Of a stretch of 64,000 nt of DNA, positions 43,807 to 53,130 are shown in pieces (the stretch's first letter is position 1; the number at the start of each line of letters is the position of its first letter). The notes beneath the pieces were generated by a model. The model saw nothing but the letters and a program-made list of their open reading frames with translations, searched no databases and was not told the origin of the DNA. Made by a program: the position numbers and the translations under genes. This DNA comes from Methylocystis hirsuta (lineage in GTDB: Bacteria; Pseudomonadota; Alphaproteobacteria; Rhizobiales; Beijerinckiaceae): positions 744,001-808,000 of the forward strand of contig NZ_QWDD01000001.1 in the NCBI RefSeq assembly GCF_003722355.1, in the 5' to 3' direction.

Positions 43807-44244
43807 CTAACGCATGTTCAGAACGGCCCGCGGGATTGCGACGGCCTTTTTCCTGGCGCTCAGCAGCGCGTCGACCTCATCGCGCAGCAGTTCACTCCGC
43901 AGCGGCTTCGCCAGAAAGCCGTGCGCGCCGGCGGCGACGCACTCCTGGCCGAATCCGCTCGAAATCTGATCGACGATGACGATGATTTTGGTTTCGGGAA
44001 CGCGCGCCAGAAACTCCTGAATGAGATCCAAACCGTTGACGCGGATGACGCCTTCGGCAAGCACCAGTAAATCCGGCCTCATTTGCTCCGCTTTTGCGAG
44101 CGCTTCGGTCGCGCTCGTGAGCTCATGCGCCTCATATTCGTCGTGGAGCATGAACTCGATCGCCGCGCGAAAGGCTTCATTGTCGTCCACGACAAAAACG
44201 CGCCTGCGTGCGATGACTTTCGCCACCTTTACGCCGATCTGCAT
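43807..44244 (-). CDS. Degenerate response-receiver protein
   Basis: From the ATG at 44244 (GAGG 6 bp upstream) the protein has 145 residues and is a single receiver domain. The first acidic pair (FVVDDNEAF) and the late lysine (LAKPL) are present, but the phosphoacceptor position reads VLAEG in place of V-L-D, so the aspartate is an alanine. No output domain is present. It could be a phosphorylation-independent adaptor or simply decaying. Upstream of the chosen start the frame is open for 42 more codons. Confidence 0.7.
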   Translation of the reverse strand: MQIGVKVAKVIARRRVFVVDDNEAFRAAIEFMLHDEYEAHELTSATEALAKAEQMRPDLLVLAEGVIRVNGLDLIQEFLARVPETKIIVIVDQISSGFGQECVAAGAHGFLAKPLRSELLRDEVDALLSARKKAVAIPRAVLNMR

Positions 44245-44511
44245 CGCAGCCTCGCGCGGTGATTGACTCACGATGCTGAAAGCAAGTCGCGTGCCGTGAG
44301 CGCTGCGAAGCGGCGCGACCGCTATGGCTACCCTACCGGATGGAATTCGTCGCACGGCTGTCTGCAGCAATGGCGCCGCTTAAATCCGGCGGCTTACGCC
44401 AACGGCCAGATCAGCCAAACCGACGAACCCTCCCGCTGCAAAATTCTACAGCACGACCCTCTGCGCCCTTCGGCGCCATGAACATAATATCTCCGTCAAA
44501 GTAGCGCCGCG

Positions 44512-44540
44512 TAGTTTGGAATTAAAGTGGTTCCAAACTA
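44512..44540. promoter_or_regulatory. Perfect 10-bp palindrome upstream of the TonB-dependent receptor
   Basis: TAGTTTGGAA (44512-44521) and TTCCAAACTA (44531-44540) flank a 9-bp spacer. The half-site resembles the TTTAGAA of iron control elements bound by Irr, but the spacer is longer than usual. It is a good candidate for iron-dependent control of the receptor-hydroxylase-ExbBD-TonB unit. Confidence 0.55.
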
Positions 44541-44556
44541 GACGTGTGGCGGAAAG

Positions 44557-44582
44557 ACAACAATCGTCAAAAAAATTGTTGT
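44557..44582. promoter_or_regulatory. Second palindrome in the receptor upstream region
   Basis: ACAACAAT (44557-44564) and ATTGTTGT (44575-44582) enclose a T/A-rich 10-bp spacer; AGACA and TGTCT outside extend the symmetry loosely. It is 17 bp from the first palindrome and about 140 bp before the receptor start. It could be a second regulator site or a terminator for upstream reads. Confidence 0.45.
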
Positions 44583-44724
44583 ATGTGTCTGAAACTATAC
44601 AGATTACAATACTTCCATTCAGACGTTTCGACAGTTGACCGTGACCGCCGCGAAATTTAGCTTCGATCAACTTCTTTGCGCGACGCGAAAGTAGACAACG
44701 CATAACCCCCCGTGGCGGTTCCCG

Positions 44725-47244
44725 ATGAGCGACGTAAAATCTCCAATCTCTCTACGAATGTTGACGCAGTCGCTTCCGCGGACTCGTGCTGGAGATCTGA
44801 CATCAGTGAAGGCGCTGAGCGTTGCTGCGGCGCTTGCGTCGAGCGTCAGCGCTTCGGCTCTGGCGCAGTCCGCTTCGACGACGCTGCCGCCCGTTAAAGT
44901 CGATGCGCCGCAGGAGAAGCCGCGCGCGGCGGCGCCGGCGAAACCCAAGCCCATCGCCGCCGCTCAGACGCAACCGGCGCGTCATGCGGCCGCCAATCAG
45001 GCCTCGGGGCAGCGGCGCGGAGCGCCGGGCGCTTCGAGCGCCGGCGGCCAAGGCACGGGGAGCGGGGGCCTTCCGATCTTCGCTACCGCGCCCAACGCCA
45101 ATCCTTACGCCGATCCGGTTGCGCCCTATAAGGTCGACCGCCTGTCTTCGCCGAAATTCACCGAGCCGGTGCTCAACACGCCGCGCACGATCACGGTGCT
45201 GACCAAGGAAGTGCTCGACGACAAGAACGCCTTCACGCTGCGCGAAATCGGTCGCAGCACGGCGGGCGTGACGCTGGGGACGGGTGAAGGCGGCAACGCC
45301 TTCGGCGATCGCTTCTTCATTCGCGGCTTCGACGTTCGCAACGACATCTTCGTCGACGGCGTGCGCGATCCTGGCGTCAGCATTCGCGAGAACTTCTATA
45401 CCGAGCAGGTCGAAATTCTGCGCGGGCCGGGGTCGACTTTCGCCGGACGCGGCACTGCGGGCGGCGCGATCAACATCGTAACGAAACAAGCGACCGATCG
45501 CGATTTCGTCGAACTCAAAGCGATTGGCGGCTTTTCCGACCACATGAAGCGGGTGACGGCTGACGTCAACAAAGTGATCAGCCCGATCCTCGCGGTGCGC
45601 GTCAACGCGCTTTATCACGACTCGAATGTCGCGGGCCGCAGCTTTGTCACCGACTATCGCGACGGCGTCGCAGGCTCAGTGGTGTTCAAGCCGCTCGAGG
45701 ATCTGACGCTGACCGCTCAATACACGCATGTCTATCAGAATGGCTTGCCGGACTTCGGCGTGCCGTACAATCGAGTATGGAATCGGCCGTTCCCCGAGGG
45801 CGTTACGTCTCGCTCCAACTGGTATGGCTTCCTCGATCGCGATTTCCAAGTTGCGATGCAGAATTTCGGCACATTCACCGCCCACTATCGCTACAACGAC
45901 AACCTCGTATTCGACAATCGGTTCCGGCAGAGCCGCTCGCTTCTGGACTATATCGGATCGCTCACGGGCAGCGCGGATCTCTTCGCCTCGACGGTACGAA
46001 TCGGCGCGCAAAGCCGCTACCAGGTGGTGAACACGCTCGATAACCAGACAGAGGCGACGCTTAAAGTCGAAACGGGCCCCGTTAAGCACGCGCTGGTCGC
46101 CGGCGTCGAATTCGCCCGTGAAGGCGTAACGCGCACCAATTATCAGGGCCTCGCCTCCGAGTTGAACGGGCTCCCCACCGGCAATACGGTGACCTGTAAC
46201 CTCTACCTGCCGTGCACCTATCTGCCGTTCCTGAATACGCCCTACCGCAACACCAATCCGACGCGGATCGCTGTCGACACGAAATCGGGCTATCTCATCG
46301 AAACTGCAAATTATCAAGATGTGGTGATCGTGAACGGCGGCGCACGCTTTGACGATTACAACATCACGAACCGCACAGAGACGCTTTCGACGTTCGCTCA
46401 GAGTCATTCCGGGCTGTTCAATTGGAACGCCGGCGTCGTTTTCAAGCCCTTGCCGAACGTCAGCGCCTATGCCGCCTACGCGACCTCGGCGACGCCCGTC
46501 GGAGCCGAGCTTGACGGCGGCGCGGCGAATTACGGCGGCTTGACGACGGCGTCGCAAATCTTTGCTCCCCAACTCAACAAGGCGGCGGAGGTCGGTTTGA
46601 AATGGGAGCTGTTCGACAGGCATCTTCTCGCGACAGCGGCCTTCTTCAAGACGGATGTGAGCGGCGCTAGAGAAGTGAACTCCGGCGTCACCACGGGCGA
46701 CGCGTCCTATTATGTCCAGGGCGTCGATCTTGAGGTTGCGGGAAATATCACGGACAAGTGGATGGTCCTTGGCGGCATCGTGCTGATGGACTCGCGGGTG
46801 ACCAGCTCCTACGCGCGAACGAATATCGGTCTTCAACTCGCCAATATCGCGCATGAGTCCTTCAGCCTGCTGTCGAAGTACAAATTCGGCGACCTTATCG
46901 GCCTCGCTCCAGACGCGCTCGAATTCGGCGGCCAGGCCATCTATCGCTCCAAGATCTATGGCGGCAACAATATTGTCGCCAACGGCGGCACAGCGTTCAA
47001 CAGATATGGACTGCCGGCGCCGACCGCCACCAATCCTTTTTTGAACGTTCCGACGATCCTGCCGTCATACTGGCGCTTCGATATTTTTGCGGAGGCGAAG
47101 ATTGGCCAAAACATCACGATGAAGTTCTCGGTCAACAATCTCTTCGACCGCACGATCTATGACGCCTTCTATCAGACGGCGACGCCCTTCGCGCAGATGT
47201 CGCCCGGCCGCTCCGTCTATCTCGAAACGCGCGTCTTGTTCTAG
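44725..47244 (+). CDS. TonB-dependent siderophore receptor
   Basis: The 839-residue protein has a long signal region (ending near SALAQS), a low-complexity Ala/Pro stretch, a plug domain (about 130-260) with [40 protein letters not shown] and [19 protein letters not shown], and a 22-strand barrel ending in the terminal phenylalanine (LETRVLF). The layout resembles catecholate receptors of the Fiu/FhuE type. It imports a ferric siderophore across the outer membrane with energy from TonB-ExbB-ExbD encoded downstream. Confidence 0.93.
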   Translation: MSDVKSPISLRMLTQSLPRTRAGDLTSVKALSVAAALASSVSASALAQSASTTLPPVKVDAPQEKPRAAAPAKPKPIAAAQTQPARHAAANQASGQRRGAPGASSAGGQGTGSGGLPIFATAPNANPYADPVAPYKVDRLSSPKFTEPVLNTPRTITVLTKEVLDDKNAFTLREIGRSTAGVTLGTGEGGNAFGDRFFIRGFDVRNDIFVDGVRDPGVSIRENFYTEQVEILRGPGSTFAGRGTAGGAINIVTKQATDRDFVELKAIGGFSDHMKRVTADVNKVISPILAVRVNALYHDSNVAGRSFVTDYRDGVAGSVVFKPLEDLTLTAQYTHVYQNGLPDFGVPYNRVWNRPFPEGVTSRSNWYGFLDRDFQVAMQNFGTFTAHYRYNDNLVFDNRFRQSRSLLDYIGSLTGSADLFASTVRIGAQSRYQVVNTLDNQTEATLKVETGPVKHALVAGVEFAREGVTRTNYQGLASELNGLPTGNTVTCNLYLPCTYLPFLNTPYRNTNPTRIAVDTKSGYLIETANYQDVVIVNGGARFDDYNITNRTETLSTFAQSHSGLFNWNAGVVFKPLPNVSAYAAYATSATPVGAELDGGAANYGGLTTASQIFAPQLNKAAEVGLKWELFDRHLLATAAFFKTDVSGAREVNSGVTTGDASYYVQGVDLEVAGNITDKWMVLGGIVLMDSRVTSSYARTNIGLQLANIAHESFSLLSKYKFGDLIGLAPDALEFGGQAIYRSKIYGGNNIVANGGTAFNRYGLPAPTATNPFLNVPTILPSYWRFDIFAEAKIGQNITMKFSVNNLFDRTIYDAFYQTATPFAQMSPGRSVYLETRVLF

Positions 47245-47255
47245 GAGCCGTATCG

Positions 47256-47939
47256 ATGCTTGCTCACATTCAAGGCGCGCTCGACAGACAGGAGGTCGAC
47301 GTCCTTCGCGAGGCGATGGCGCAGGCGACGTGGGAGGACGGCGCCTCGACCGCCGGGGCGAACGCCGGCGAGGCGAAGCGCAATGAGCAACTTCCGCCTG
47401 ACTCTGAAATCTCGCGCGCGCTCGGCAAGCGGCTGCTCTCGTCGCTCCTCGCCAATCCCGCTTTTGTTTCAACGGCTGTCCCGCTGCGCATCTATCCGCC
47501 ATTGTTCAACCGCTACGGCGTCGGCGACCACTTCGATCCGCATGTCGACAATGCGATACGCGGCGACGCCATGACCGGCGCGCGTATCCGCGTTGACCTC
47601 GCCGCGACTGTGCTTCTTTCTGACCCAGACGAATATGAGGGCGGCGAACTGATCGTTGAAGACATCTACGGATCAAGGCGCTTCAAGCCGCCGGCGGGCG
47701 ATCTCATTCTTTATTCGGCCGGCAGTCTGCATATGGTGACGCCTGTCACCAGCGGCCTGCGTCTCGCCTCATTTTTGTGGCTGCAAAGCATGATCCGCGC
47801 TGACGAGGCGCGCAGCCTCGTTTGCGATCTCGACGAATCGATACAGGAGCTCGCGCCGCGCGTGGGCGCAGACGATCCGGATTTGCGCAAGCTGGCGACC
47901 GTCTACCACAATCTCATCCGCTACTGGGGAGATGCATAG
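47256..47939 (+). CDS. PiuC-type Fe(II)/2-oxoglutarate dioxygenase, copy 1
   Basis: The 227-residue protein is a PKHD-type hydroxylase. The iron ligands are in [10 protein letters not shown] (HxD) and SLHMVTPV (distal histidine), and the 2-oxoglutarate arginine is likely in [10 protein letters not shown]. PiuC relatives often lie beside TonB-dependent receptors and are thought to help release iron or modify siderophores, though substrates are not established. It starts 11 bp after the receptor stop. Confidence 0.9.
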   Translation: MLAHIQGALDRQEVDVLREAMAQATWEDGASTAGANAGEAKRNEQLPPDSEISRALGKRLLSSLLANPAFVSTAVPLRIYPPLFNRYGVGDHFDPHVDNAIRGDAMTGARIRVDLAATVLLSDPDEYEGGELIVEDIYGSRRFKPPAGDLILYSAGSLHMVTPVTSGLRLASFLWLQSMIRADEARSLVCDLDESIQELAPRVGADDPDLRKLATVYHNLIRYWGDA

Positions 47940-47944
47940 CGCTG

Positions 47945-48628
47945 ATGCTTATTTGTATACCCGAAGTTCTTTCCAAGCAGCAGGTGGCCTTTTTTCGCGC
48001 GGCCATGGACCGGGCTCCGTGGGAGGATGGCCGCGCGACCGCCGGTTCGCAGTCCTCGCTGGTGAAGAACAATCTTCAACTGCCGCAAGCCGGCGAAACC
48101 GCGCGCGAACTTGGCGAACATGTGCTCGAGGCGCTTGCGCAGTCGTCGATGTTCGTCTCCGCGGCGCTGCCGCACAAAATTTTTCCGCCGCTCTTCAATC
48201 GCTATGGCGTTGGGCACGATTTCGGATTGCACGTCGACAATGCGATCCGCGGCATTCCTGGAACGCCAATTCGCATTCGCACGGATCTTTCTTGCACGCT
48301 GTTCCTCTCGGAGGCGGACGAGTATGACGGCGGCGAGCTTGTGATCGAAGATCGGGTCGGGCAGCAGGAAGTGAAACTTCCCGCAGGCGATCTCGTGCTT
48401 TATCCTTCGACGAGTCTTCATCTTGTCAAAGGAGTCACGCGTGGCGAGCGCATCGCCTCGTTTTTTTGGATGCAGAGCATGATTCGTGACAATTTGGCGC
48501 GCGCTTTGCTCTTCGATCTCGACCAGGCCATCCAATCCTTGACGACTCGGCTGGGCGCCGGCGATCCTGCCTGCGTCAAATTGTCGGGCGTTTATCACAA
48601 TCTGATTCGAACATGGGCTGAAGCATGA
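47945..48628 (+). CDS. PiuC-type Fe(II)/2-oxoglutarate dioxygenase, copy 2
   Basis: The 227-residue protein is a paralogue of the preceding gene with the same length. It keeps the iron ligands in [10 protein letters not shown] and SLHLVKGV and the arginine in [10 protein letters not shown]. The N-terminal halves diverge more than the jelly-roll core. The ATG at 47945 lies 5 bp after copy 1; its end overlaps exbB by 4 bp. Two adjacent copies suggest different substrates or gene dosage. Confidence 0.9.
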   Translation: MLICIPEVLSKQQVAFFRAAMDRAPWEDGRATAGSQSSLVKNNLQLPQAGETARELGEHVLEALAQSSMFVSAALPHKIFPPLFNRYGVGHDFGLHVDNAIRGIPGTPIRIRTDLSCTLFLSEADEYDGGELVIEDRVGQQEVKLPAGDLVLYPSTSLHLVKGVTRGERIASFFWMQSMIRDNLARALLFDLDQAIQSLTTRLGAGDPACVKLSGVYHNLIRTWAEA

Positions 48629-49437
48629 AACGTCCTTTGCAGTTTCTCGTGATCTCAATCATCGCGCTTCTCGCTGCGCAGAGCGTCGCAGCCGCACCAG
48701 GGTCGCCAGCGCTCGACGCAGCGATTGCGGCCACCAAGCCTCATGATCTTTCTGTGTGGACGATGTTCGTCAACGCCGACATCGTCGTGAAGATCGTAAT
48801 GGTCGGCTTGTTGCTGGCGTCCGTCGCGACATGGACGATCCTCATCGCCAAAACGATCGAGCTGAAGCGCGCGCGCGATCGCGTGACGACGGCGATACGC
48901 CGCCTCTCAGAGGCGCGCGGCCTCTCAGAGGCGCGACTGGCGCTTGGCGGCGGCGACCGTTTGACGCAGGCGCTGCTTGGCGAGGCGACGCGGGAAATGA
49001 AGCTTTCGTCCGATATTCTTGCGGCGCCGGGCGTGAAGGAGCGCATTGCAGCGTGCTTCGCGGAAATCGAGCGCGCCGAAGCGCTTTCGATCAAGCGGGG
49101 CACCGGACTGCTCGCCTCCGTCGGATCGACGGGGCCCTTCATCGGACTGTTCGGCACCGTCTGGGGCATCATGAACAGCTTCATCGGCATTTCCAAAGCA
49201 CAGACCACCAATCTGGCCGTCGTCGCGCCCGGCATCGCCGAAGCGCTGCTCGCAACGGCGATCGGTCTCTTCGCCGCCATCCCCGCGGTGCTGATCTACA
49301 ATCATCTTGCGCGCCAGGCGTCGGCCTATCTCGAACTCGTCTCCAATCTCTCCGGCGAATTGCTTCGCATCGTCTCGCGCGACCTTGATCGCGCCGGACA
49401 TGCGGCAGCCTCCAGCAAGATTCACGCGGCGGAGTAG
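48625..49437 (+). CDS. exbB: ExbB, TonB energy-transducing proton channel subunit
   Basis: The 270-residue protein has a cleavable-looking N-terminal signal (typical of long ExbB forms) and three membrane helices; the last pair contains [20 protein letters not shown] and [20 protein letters not shown], the ExbB/TolQ/MotA signature. With ExbD it uses the proton gradient to drive TonB. It overlaps copy 2 of piuC by ATGA. Confidence 0.95.
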   Translation: MKRPLQFLVISIIALLAAQSVAAAPGSPALDAAIAATKPHDLSVWTMFVNADIVVKIVMVGLLLASVATWTILIAKTIELKRARDRVTTAIRRLSEARGLSEARLALGGGDRLTQALLGEATREMKLSSDILAAPGVKERIAACFAEIERAEALSIKRGTGLLASVGSTGPFIGLFGTVWGIMNSFIGISKAQTTNLAVVAPGIAEALLATAIGLFAAIPAVLIYNHLARQASAYLELVSNLSGELLRIVSRDLDRAGHAAASSKIHAAE

Positions 49438-49440
49438 ATC

Positions 49441-49866
49441 ATGGCCGTTCATCTCAAAAGCGATCTTCAGGAAACGCACGAAATCAACGTTACGCCGTTT
49501 ATCGACGTGATGCTCGTGCTGCTCATCATCTTCATGGTGGCGGCGCCCCTCGCCACCGTCGATCTTCCGGTCGATCTCCCGGCTTCCAACGCCGCGCCGC
49601 ATGAAAAACCCGACAAGCCCATTTACGTGACGATCCAGGGCGACCTCGCGCTCGCCCTGGGCGAGACGCCCGTCAAACGCAACGATCTCGTTTCGGCGCT
49701 CGACGCGCTCCTGGGCGACAAGTCGAAACGCATCTATTTGCGGGCCGACACCAGCGTGCCCTATGGCGAGATGATGGCGATCTTGGAGCGACTGCGCGCC
49801 GGCGGCTATTTGCGCGTGGCGCTCGTCGCGCTCGACGCCGGCGGCAAGGAGCAAGCAGCGCAATGA
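49441..49866 (+). CDS. exbD: ExbD, TonB energy-transducing subunit
   Basis: The 141-residue protein has a short cytoplasmic start, one membrane helix with the essential aspartate in INVTPFIDVMLVLLIIF, and a periplasmic domain. It forms the motor with ExbB. It starts 3 bp after exbB and overlaps tonB by ATGA. Confidence 0.95.
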   Translation: MAVHLKSDLQETHEINVTPFIDVMLVLLIIFMVAAPLATVDLPVDLPASNAAPHEKPDKPIYVTIQGDLALALGETPVKRNDLVSALDALLGDKSKRIYLRADTSVPYGEMMAILERLRAGGYLRVALVALDAGGKEQAAQ

Positions 49867-50654
49867 GCGCCGCCGCCGCTCTCCAGAAGCCGCAATCGAA
49901 CGGCAAGCTTTGGGGCGCCGCAGTCGCCCTCGCCCTGTTTCTGCACGTCGGCGGCGCCGTCGCCGCGCTGGTGACCCTGCGGGGCGATCTCGACGAGGAC
50001 GCGTCCGGCGCGCCGGCGATCGAATTGTCTCTCGAGCCCGCCGCGCCGCGCGACGCCGAGGCCGCGGATCTGCCGCCAGGACCCCTCTCAGACGAAGCGG
50101 CCGCCGCTGCGCCTTCCGTCGCCGCATCAGAGGCGAAGGAGACGAATGAAGAGCGGATCACCCACGCCGAATCCGAAGACGCCGAGCTCACGCACAACGT
50201 CCGGCCGGAGAAGCCGATCGAGGAAGAGAAGACACATCAGGCGCAGCCGGTCGTCTCGGCTGAGTCTGCCGCTTCCGAGGCGACTGCGCCGCCCAAGTCC
50301 GACGCCGAACGACAATCCGACAGGCCTGTAGCGCCTGTTCAGGGGGCCGACGCCGTCGCCAACGCCGTCAAGCTTACGTGGCAAAAGGCCTTGCTCTCGC
50401 ATCTCAACCGACACAAGCGCTATCCGGGCGCCGCCGGTCGTCGATCCGCCGAAGCGAGCGTTTCGTTCACGCTCGACAGGCGCGGCCATGTCGTCAGCTA
50501 CAGCATCAAACGTTCTGCGGGACATCCACTCTTCGACGACGCTGCGCTGGCGATGATGAAGCGGGCCGACCCGGTCCCGCCGCCGCCGCCGGTGATTGCG
50601 GATGAGAGTTTGACCTTCGAAGTGCCCGTGCAATTTCGCGTTGGCAAAAAATAG
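49863..50654 (+). CDS. tonB: TonB
   Basis: The 263-residue protein has an N-terminal membrane anchor (WGAAVALALFLHVGGAVAAL with the conserved histidine), a long acidic and proline-containing linker in place of the usual Pro-Glu/Pro-Lys run, and a C-terminal TonB domain (HLNRHKRYPGAAGRRSAEAS, then SAGHPLFDDAALAMMKRA). It transmits energy from ExbBD to the outer-membrane receptor at 44725-47244. It is the last gene of the iron-uptake unit. Confidence 0.93.
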   Translation: MSAAAALQKPQSNGKLWGAAVALALFLHVGGAVAALVTLRGDLDEDASGAPAIELSLEPAAPRDAEAADLPPGPLSDEAAAAAPSVAASEAKETNEERITHAESEDAELTHNVRPEKPIEEEKTHQAQPVVSAESAASEATAPPKSDAERQSDRPVAPVQGADAVANAVKLTWQKALLSHLNRHKRYPGAAGRRSAEASVSFTLDRRGHVVSYSIKRSAGHPLFDDAALAMMKRADPVPPPPPVIADESLTFEVPVQFRVGKK

Positions 50655-50877
50655 CGCGGCTTGATCGAACGACGGCGGTCGGATGCGGTTCGATCGGCGT
50701 CCGCTTTCCGACCCGCCGCCAAGACAAACTCAGCTGCGACTGAAGCTTGTGGAGGTTAATTTTGAGTTCTCCACAACGCTTCTTTGCGGCTAAGCTTTTC
50801 TATTCCTTAAAAAATTTGGAGCATTGTCGGAACAGATTTTCGAATCGGCGCTTCATTCCCCATGTGGAGGGCTGCTC

Positions 50878-51084
50878 ATGTCGCCACATGAAAACCGAGC
50901 GAGACTGACAGAGACGACAATGAGAGGAAATCTATACACGTGCGATGCGGTTGACTTGGAGCCGAGCGTGAGGCGGCTCGGAGAGCAGCTTAGACGCCAA
51001 TTTTCCGATATTGCTTCGGAGCCGCTGCCGGACGACATGCTCACTCTGCTGGAAGAGCTTAGCGAGGTAAGCGCGGCCGAGTGA
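50878..51084 (+). CDS. NepR-like small protein
   Basis: The 68-residue protein ends with SVRRLGEQLRRQFSDIASEP followed by LPDDMLTLLEEL, which resembles the NepR anti-sigma core (two helices around an EPxPD motif). NepR works with PhyR and an EcfG sigma factor in the general stress response, but neither is encoded nearby. The ATG at 50878 is chosen for its GGAGG site 7 bp upstream. Confidence 0.55.
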   Translation: MSPHENRARLTETTMRGNLYTCDAVDLEPSVRRLGEQLRRQFSDIASEPLPDDMLTLLEELSEVSAAE

Positions 51085-51106
51085 ACGAGAGGGGCGAGAT
51101 CAACTC

Positions 51107-51298
51107 TCAGTGCGTCTTGTTCGGACGATCCGCGAAGTCCAGTTTGATGAGGAGACCTTTGAGGTCCTCGGGCGCCGGTTTTATGATCAAGTCGAGATAT
51201 AAGAGCGAGAAGCGCTTTCCGAGCGCTTCGCTCATCGAGCGCCGAAGCAGCGCTCTCTTGGCTTGTCTGCTGTCGAGTTTCGGAGAAGCGGCAATCAT
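51107..51298 (-). CDS. Small hypothetical protein
   Basis: This 63-residue protein (MIAASPKLDSRQAKRALLRR start) is not recognised. It is basic in the first half and ends in a hydrophobic-acidic stretch. The ATG overlaps the stop of the preceding minus-strand gene as ATGA, which favours this start over one at 51334. Confidence 0.5.
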   Translation of the reverse strand: MIAASPKLDSRQAKRALLRRSMSEALGKRFSLLYLDLIIKPAPEDLKGLLIKLDFADRPNKTH

Positions 51299-51483
51299 AG
51301 CGAACGCGCCTCCTGCTTGAACGGCGACCGCCATGCGGAGAGTTCATCGCGCATGTCTTTGCCCGCGGACACCCGTTCGGCTTCTCGAACCGTAAAGCGG
51401 AATGCGACGCCGTCTCGCACTGTGCGCGACCTGCCGCGCTTCGATCGATATTCGACGGTGAACGGGCGAACGGTTTTCTTCAT
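51295..51483 (-). CDS. Small hypothetical basic protein
   Basis: This 62-residue protein (MKKTVRPFTVEYRSKRGRSR start) is not recognised. It is rich in arginine and lysine and could bind nucleic acid. It is translationally coupled to the following small gene, so the two may act together. Confidence 0.5.
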   Translation of the reverse strand: MKKTVRPFTVEYRSKRGRSRTVRDGVAFRFTVREAERVSAGKDMRDELSAWRSPFKQEARSL

Positions 51484-51607
51484 CGATAGACCTTCGTCTT
51501 GAGGACGCGTCTATAAAACCTCGGCGCCAAGCCAGATGTTCCGGCGCTCCGAATGCTGGACGCGAATTGCTGGACACAGTGCTCGCGTCGCATTTGAAAA
51601 TGAAAAC

Positions 51608-51630
51608 GCCGGCGAGGGCTTCTCGCCGGC
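51608..51630 (-). terminator. Terminator downstream of csbD
   Basis: A 9-bp stem (GCCGGCGAG at 51608-51616, CTCGCCGGC at 51622-51630) lies 22 bp after the csbD stop on the minus strand and is followed on that strand by GTTTTCATTTTC. T-rich sequence on the other side makes it bidirectional. Confidence 0.65.
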
Positions 51631-51652
51631 CTTTTGCAACGATGCGCTGGAG

Positions 51653-51850
51653 CTAGTGGCGCGACATCCAGCTGTCGACCTGCTCCTTCGCCTTGTCTTT
51701 GGCGACGCCGTAGCGCTCCTGGATCATGCCTTCGAGCTGCTCGCGGTTCCCGTTGATGCGCGCGATGTCATCATCGGTGAGCTTGCCCCATTGCTCCTTC
51801 ACGGTTCCGGTGAACTTCTTCCAGTTGCCTTCAACAGTGTCCCAGTTCAT
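51653..51850 (-). CDS. CsbD-family stress protein
   Basis: The 65-residue protein matches the CsbD family: MNWDTVEGNWKKFTGTVKEQ, then WGKLTDDDIARINGNREQLE and the DKAKEQVDSW end. These small abundant proteins are induced by stress; their action is unknown. AGGAGG precedes the ATG, but an IS630 element begins 11 bp upstream of the start, so the native promoter is displaced. Confidence 0.92.
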   Translation of the reverse strand: MNWDTVEGNWKKFTGTVKEQWGKLTDDDIARINGNREQLEGMIQERYGVAKDKAKEQVDSWMSRH

Positions 51851-51860
51851 GAATTCCTCC

Positions 51861-53129
51861 TAGTGGGTCGCTTCAGCGAATTTGAATAGGACGCTTCCCC
51901 CGGCTGAAGATTCCTGATTCGCTCCGCCATTGATTCGACCTCGGGAGGCGAAGATGGCGCGGGAAGCGATCGGCGTGAAGCGGTATGCGGTGCGCTTGAG
52001 CGGCGAGGAGCGGGCGCATCTGGAAGCCATGCTGCGCAAGGGCAAGCATGGGGCGAAGACGCTGGTAAAGGCTCATATTTTGCTGAAGGCGGACGTTTCC
52101 GAGGCGGGCGAAGGCTTGAGCGACGGCGAGATCATCGAACAATTGGAGACGAGCGCGTCGATGGTCTATCGGGTGCGCAAGCAGCTCGTAGAGGAAGGCT
52201 TCGCCGCGGTCTTGACGCGCAAGCCGCACACGCGTCCCTCCGTGCCGCGGATTTTTGACGGCGAGAAGGAAGCCAGGCTGATAGCCTTGTCCTGCTCGAC
52301 GCCGCCGAAAGGCTATGCGCGCTGGACGTTGCGGCTGCTGGAAAAGAAAGTCGTCGAGCTCGAAATCGTCGAGACGGCGAGCGACAGCACGATCGGTCGT
52401 GTCTTAAAAAAACATTCTCAAACCCCATCGCAAGCAGCAGTGGGTGATTCCCCCGCAGGCCGACGCCAGCTTCGTCGCGGCGATGGAGGACGTGCTCGAC
52501 GTTTATCAGCGTCCGCATGATCCCGCGCGGCCGGTGGTCTGTCTCGACGAAACCTCGAAGCAGCTGTTGAAGGAGACACGCGCGCCCATTGCAATGCGGA
52601 AAGGCCAGCCGCGGCGTGTCGATTATGAATATGAGCGCAACGGAACCGCCAGCATCTTCATGATCTTCGCGCCGCTCGAGGGACGGCGGGATGCCATCGT
52701 AACCGAGCGTCACACGGCGATCGATTACGCCCATGCGCTCAAGCATGTGGCGGACGAGATGTTTCCACGCGCCGAAAAGATCGTACTCGTCCAGGACAAT
52801 CTGAACACGCACAAGCCTGCGTCGCTTTACCAGGCATTTGCGCCGCAGGAAGCGCGCCGCCTGACCGAGCGCTTCGAATGGCATTACACGCCGAAGCACG
52901 GAAGCTGGCTCGACATGGCAGAGAGCGAGCTCAGCGTTCTCTCCTCGCAATGTCTCGACCGGCGTATCGGCGATTTGGCCACCCTGCGCGACGAGGTCGC
53001 GGCCTGGGTCGCCGCCCGCAACAAGCATCAAGCCAAGGCCGACTGGCAGTTCACAGCCGACGACGCCCGCGTCAAACTCAAATCCCTCTACCCAATCTTC
53101 CCGTTCAAAATCGTTGAATCGGCCCACTA
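51861..53129 (+). mobile_element. IS630-family insertion sequence
   Basis: Terminal inverted repeats of about 30 bp (left 51863-51890, right about 53098-53127; TAGTGGG(T/C)CG at the tips) match at most positions and are flanked by TA on each side, the usual IS630 target duplication. The element carries a two-frame transposase. It is inserted between the csbD ribosome-binding site and the sequence that was upstream of it. Confidence 0.85.
51954..52520 (+). CDS. IS630 transposase, first reading frame
   Basis: This frame encodes the N-terminal helix-turn-helix part (RYAVRLSGEERAHLEAMLRK, then LSDGEIIEQLETSASMVYRV). Family similarity leaves this frame at the run of seven A at 52406-52412 and continues in the next frame (+1, equivalent to -2); the residues after that point up to the stop at 52520 are out of frame. 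IS630 elements often use frameshifting there. The ATG at 51954 has GGAGG 6 bp upstream. Confidence 0.85.
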   Translation: MAREAIGVKRYAVRLSGEERAHLEAMLRKGKHGAKTLVKAHILLKADVSEAGEGLSDGEIIEQLETSASMVYRVRKQLVEEGFAAVLTRKPHTRPSVPRIFDGEKEARLIALSCSTPPKGYARWTLRLLEKKVVELEIVETASDSTIGRVLKKHSQTPSQAAVGDSPAGRRQLRRGDGGRARRLSASA

Positions 53130-53130
53130 G
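52444..53130 (+). CDS. IS630 transposase, DDE catalytic frame
   Basis: This frame carries the DDE domain: VVCLDETSKQLL with the first aspartate, VLVQDNLNTHKPASLYQAF with the second, and HGSWLDMAESELSVLSSQCL with the glutamate. Family similarity begins already at NILKPHRKQQWV near 52411, directly after the A-run, so translation most likely enters by frameshift and not at 52444. The stop lies in the right terminal repeat. Confidence 0.88.
   Translation: MIPPQADASFVAAMEDVLDVYQRPHDPARPVVCLDETSKQLLKETRAPIAMRKGQPRRVDYEYERNGTASIFMIFAPLEGRRDAIVTERHTAIDYAHALKHVADEMFPRAEKIVLVQDNLNTHKPASLYQAFAPQEARRLTERFEWHYTPKHGSWLDMAESELSVLSSQCLDRRIGDLATLRDEVAAWVAARNKHQAKADWQFTADDARVKLKSLYPIFPFKIVESAH

Noticed and set aside
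44725..47244. Methanobactin or copper receptor identity for the TonB-dependent receptor
   Set aside because: No methanobactin precursor or biosynthesis genes are nearby; PiuC-type hydroxylases and ExbBD-TonB point to iron.
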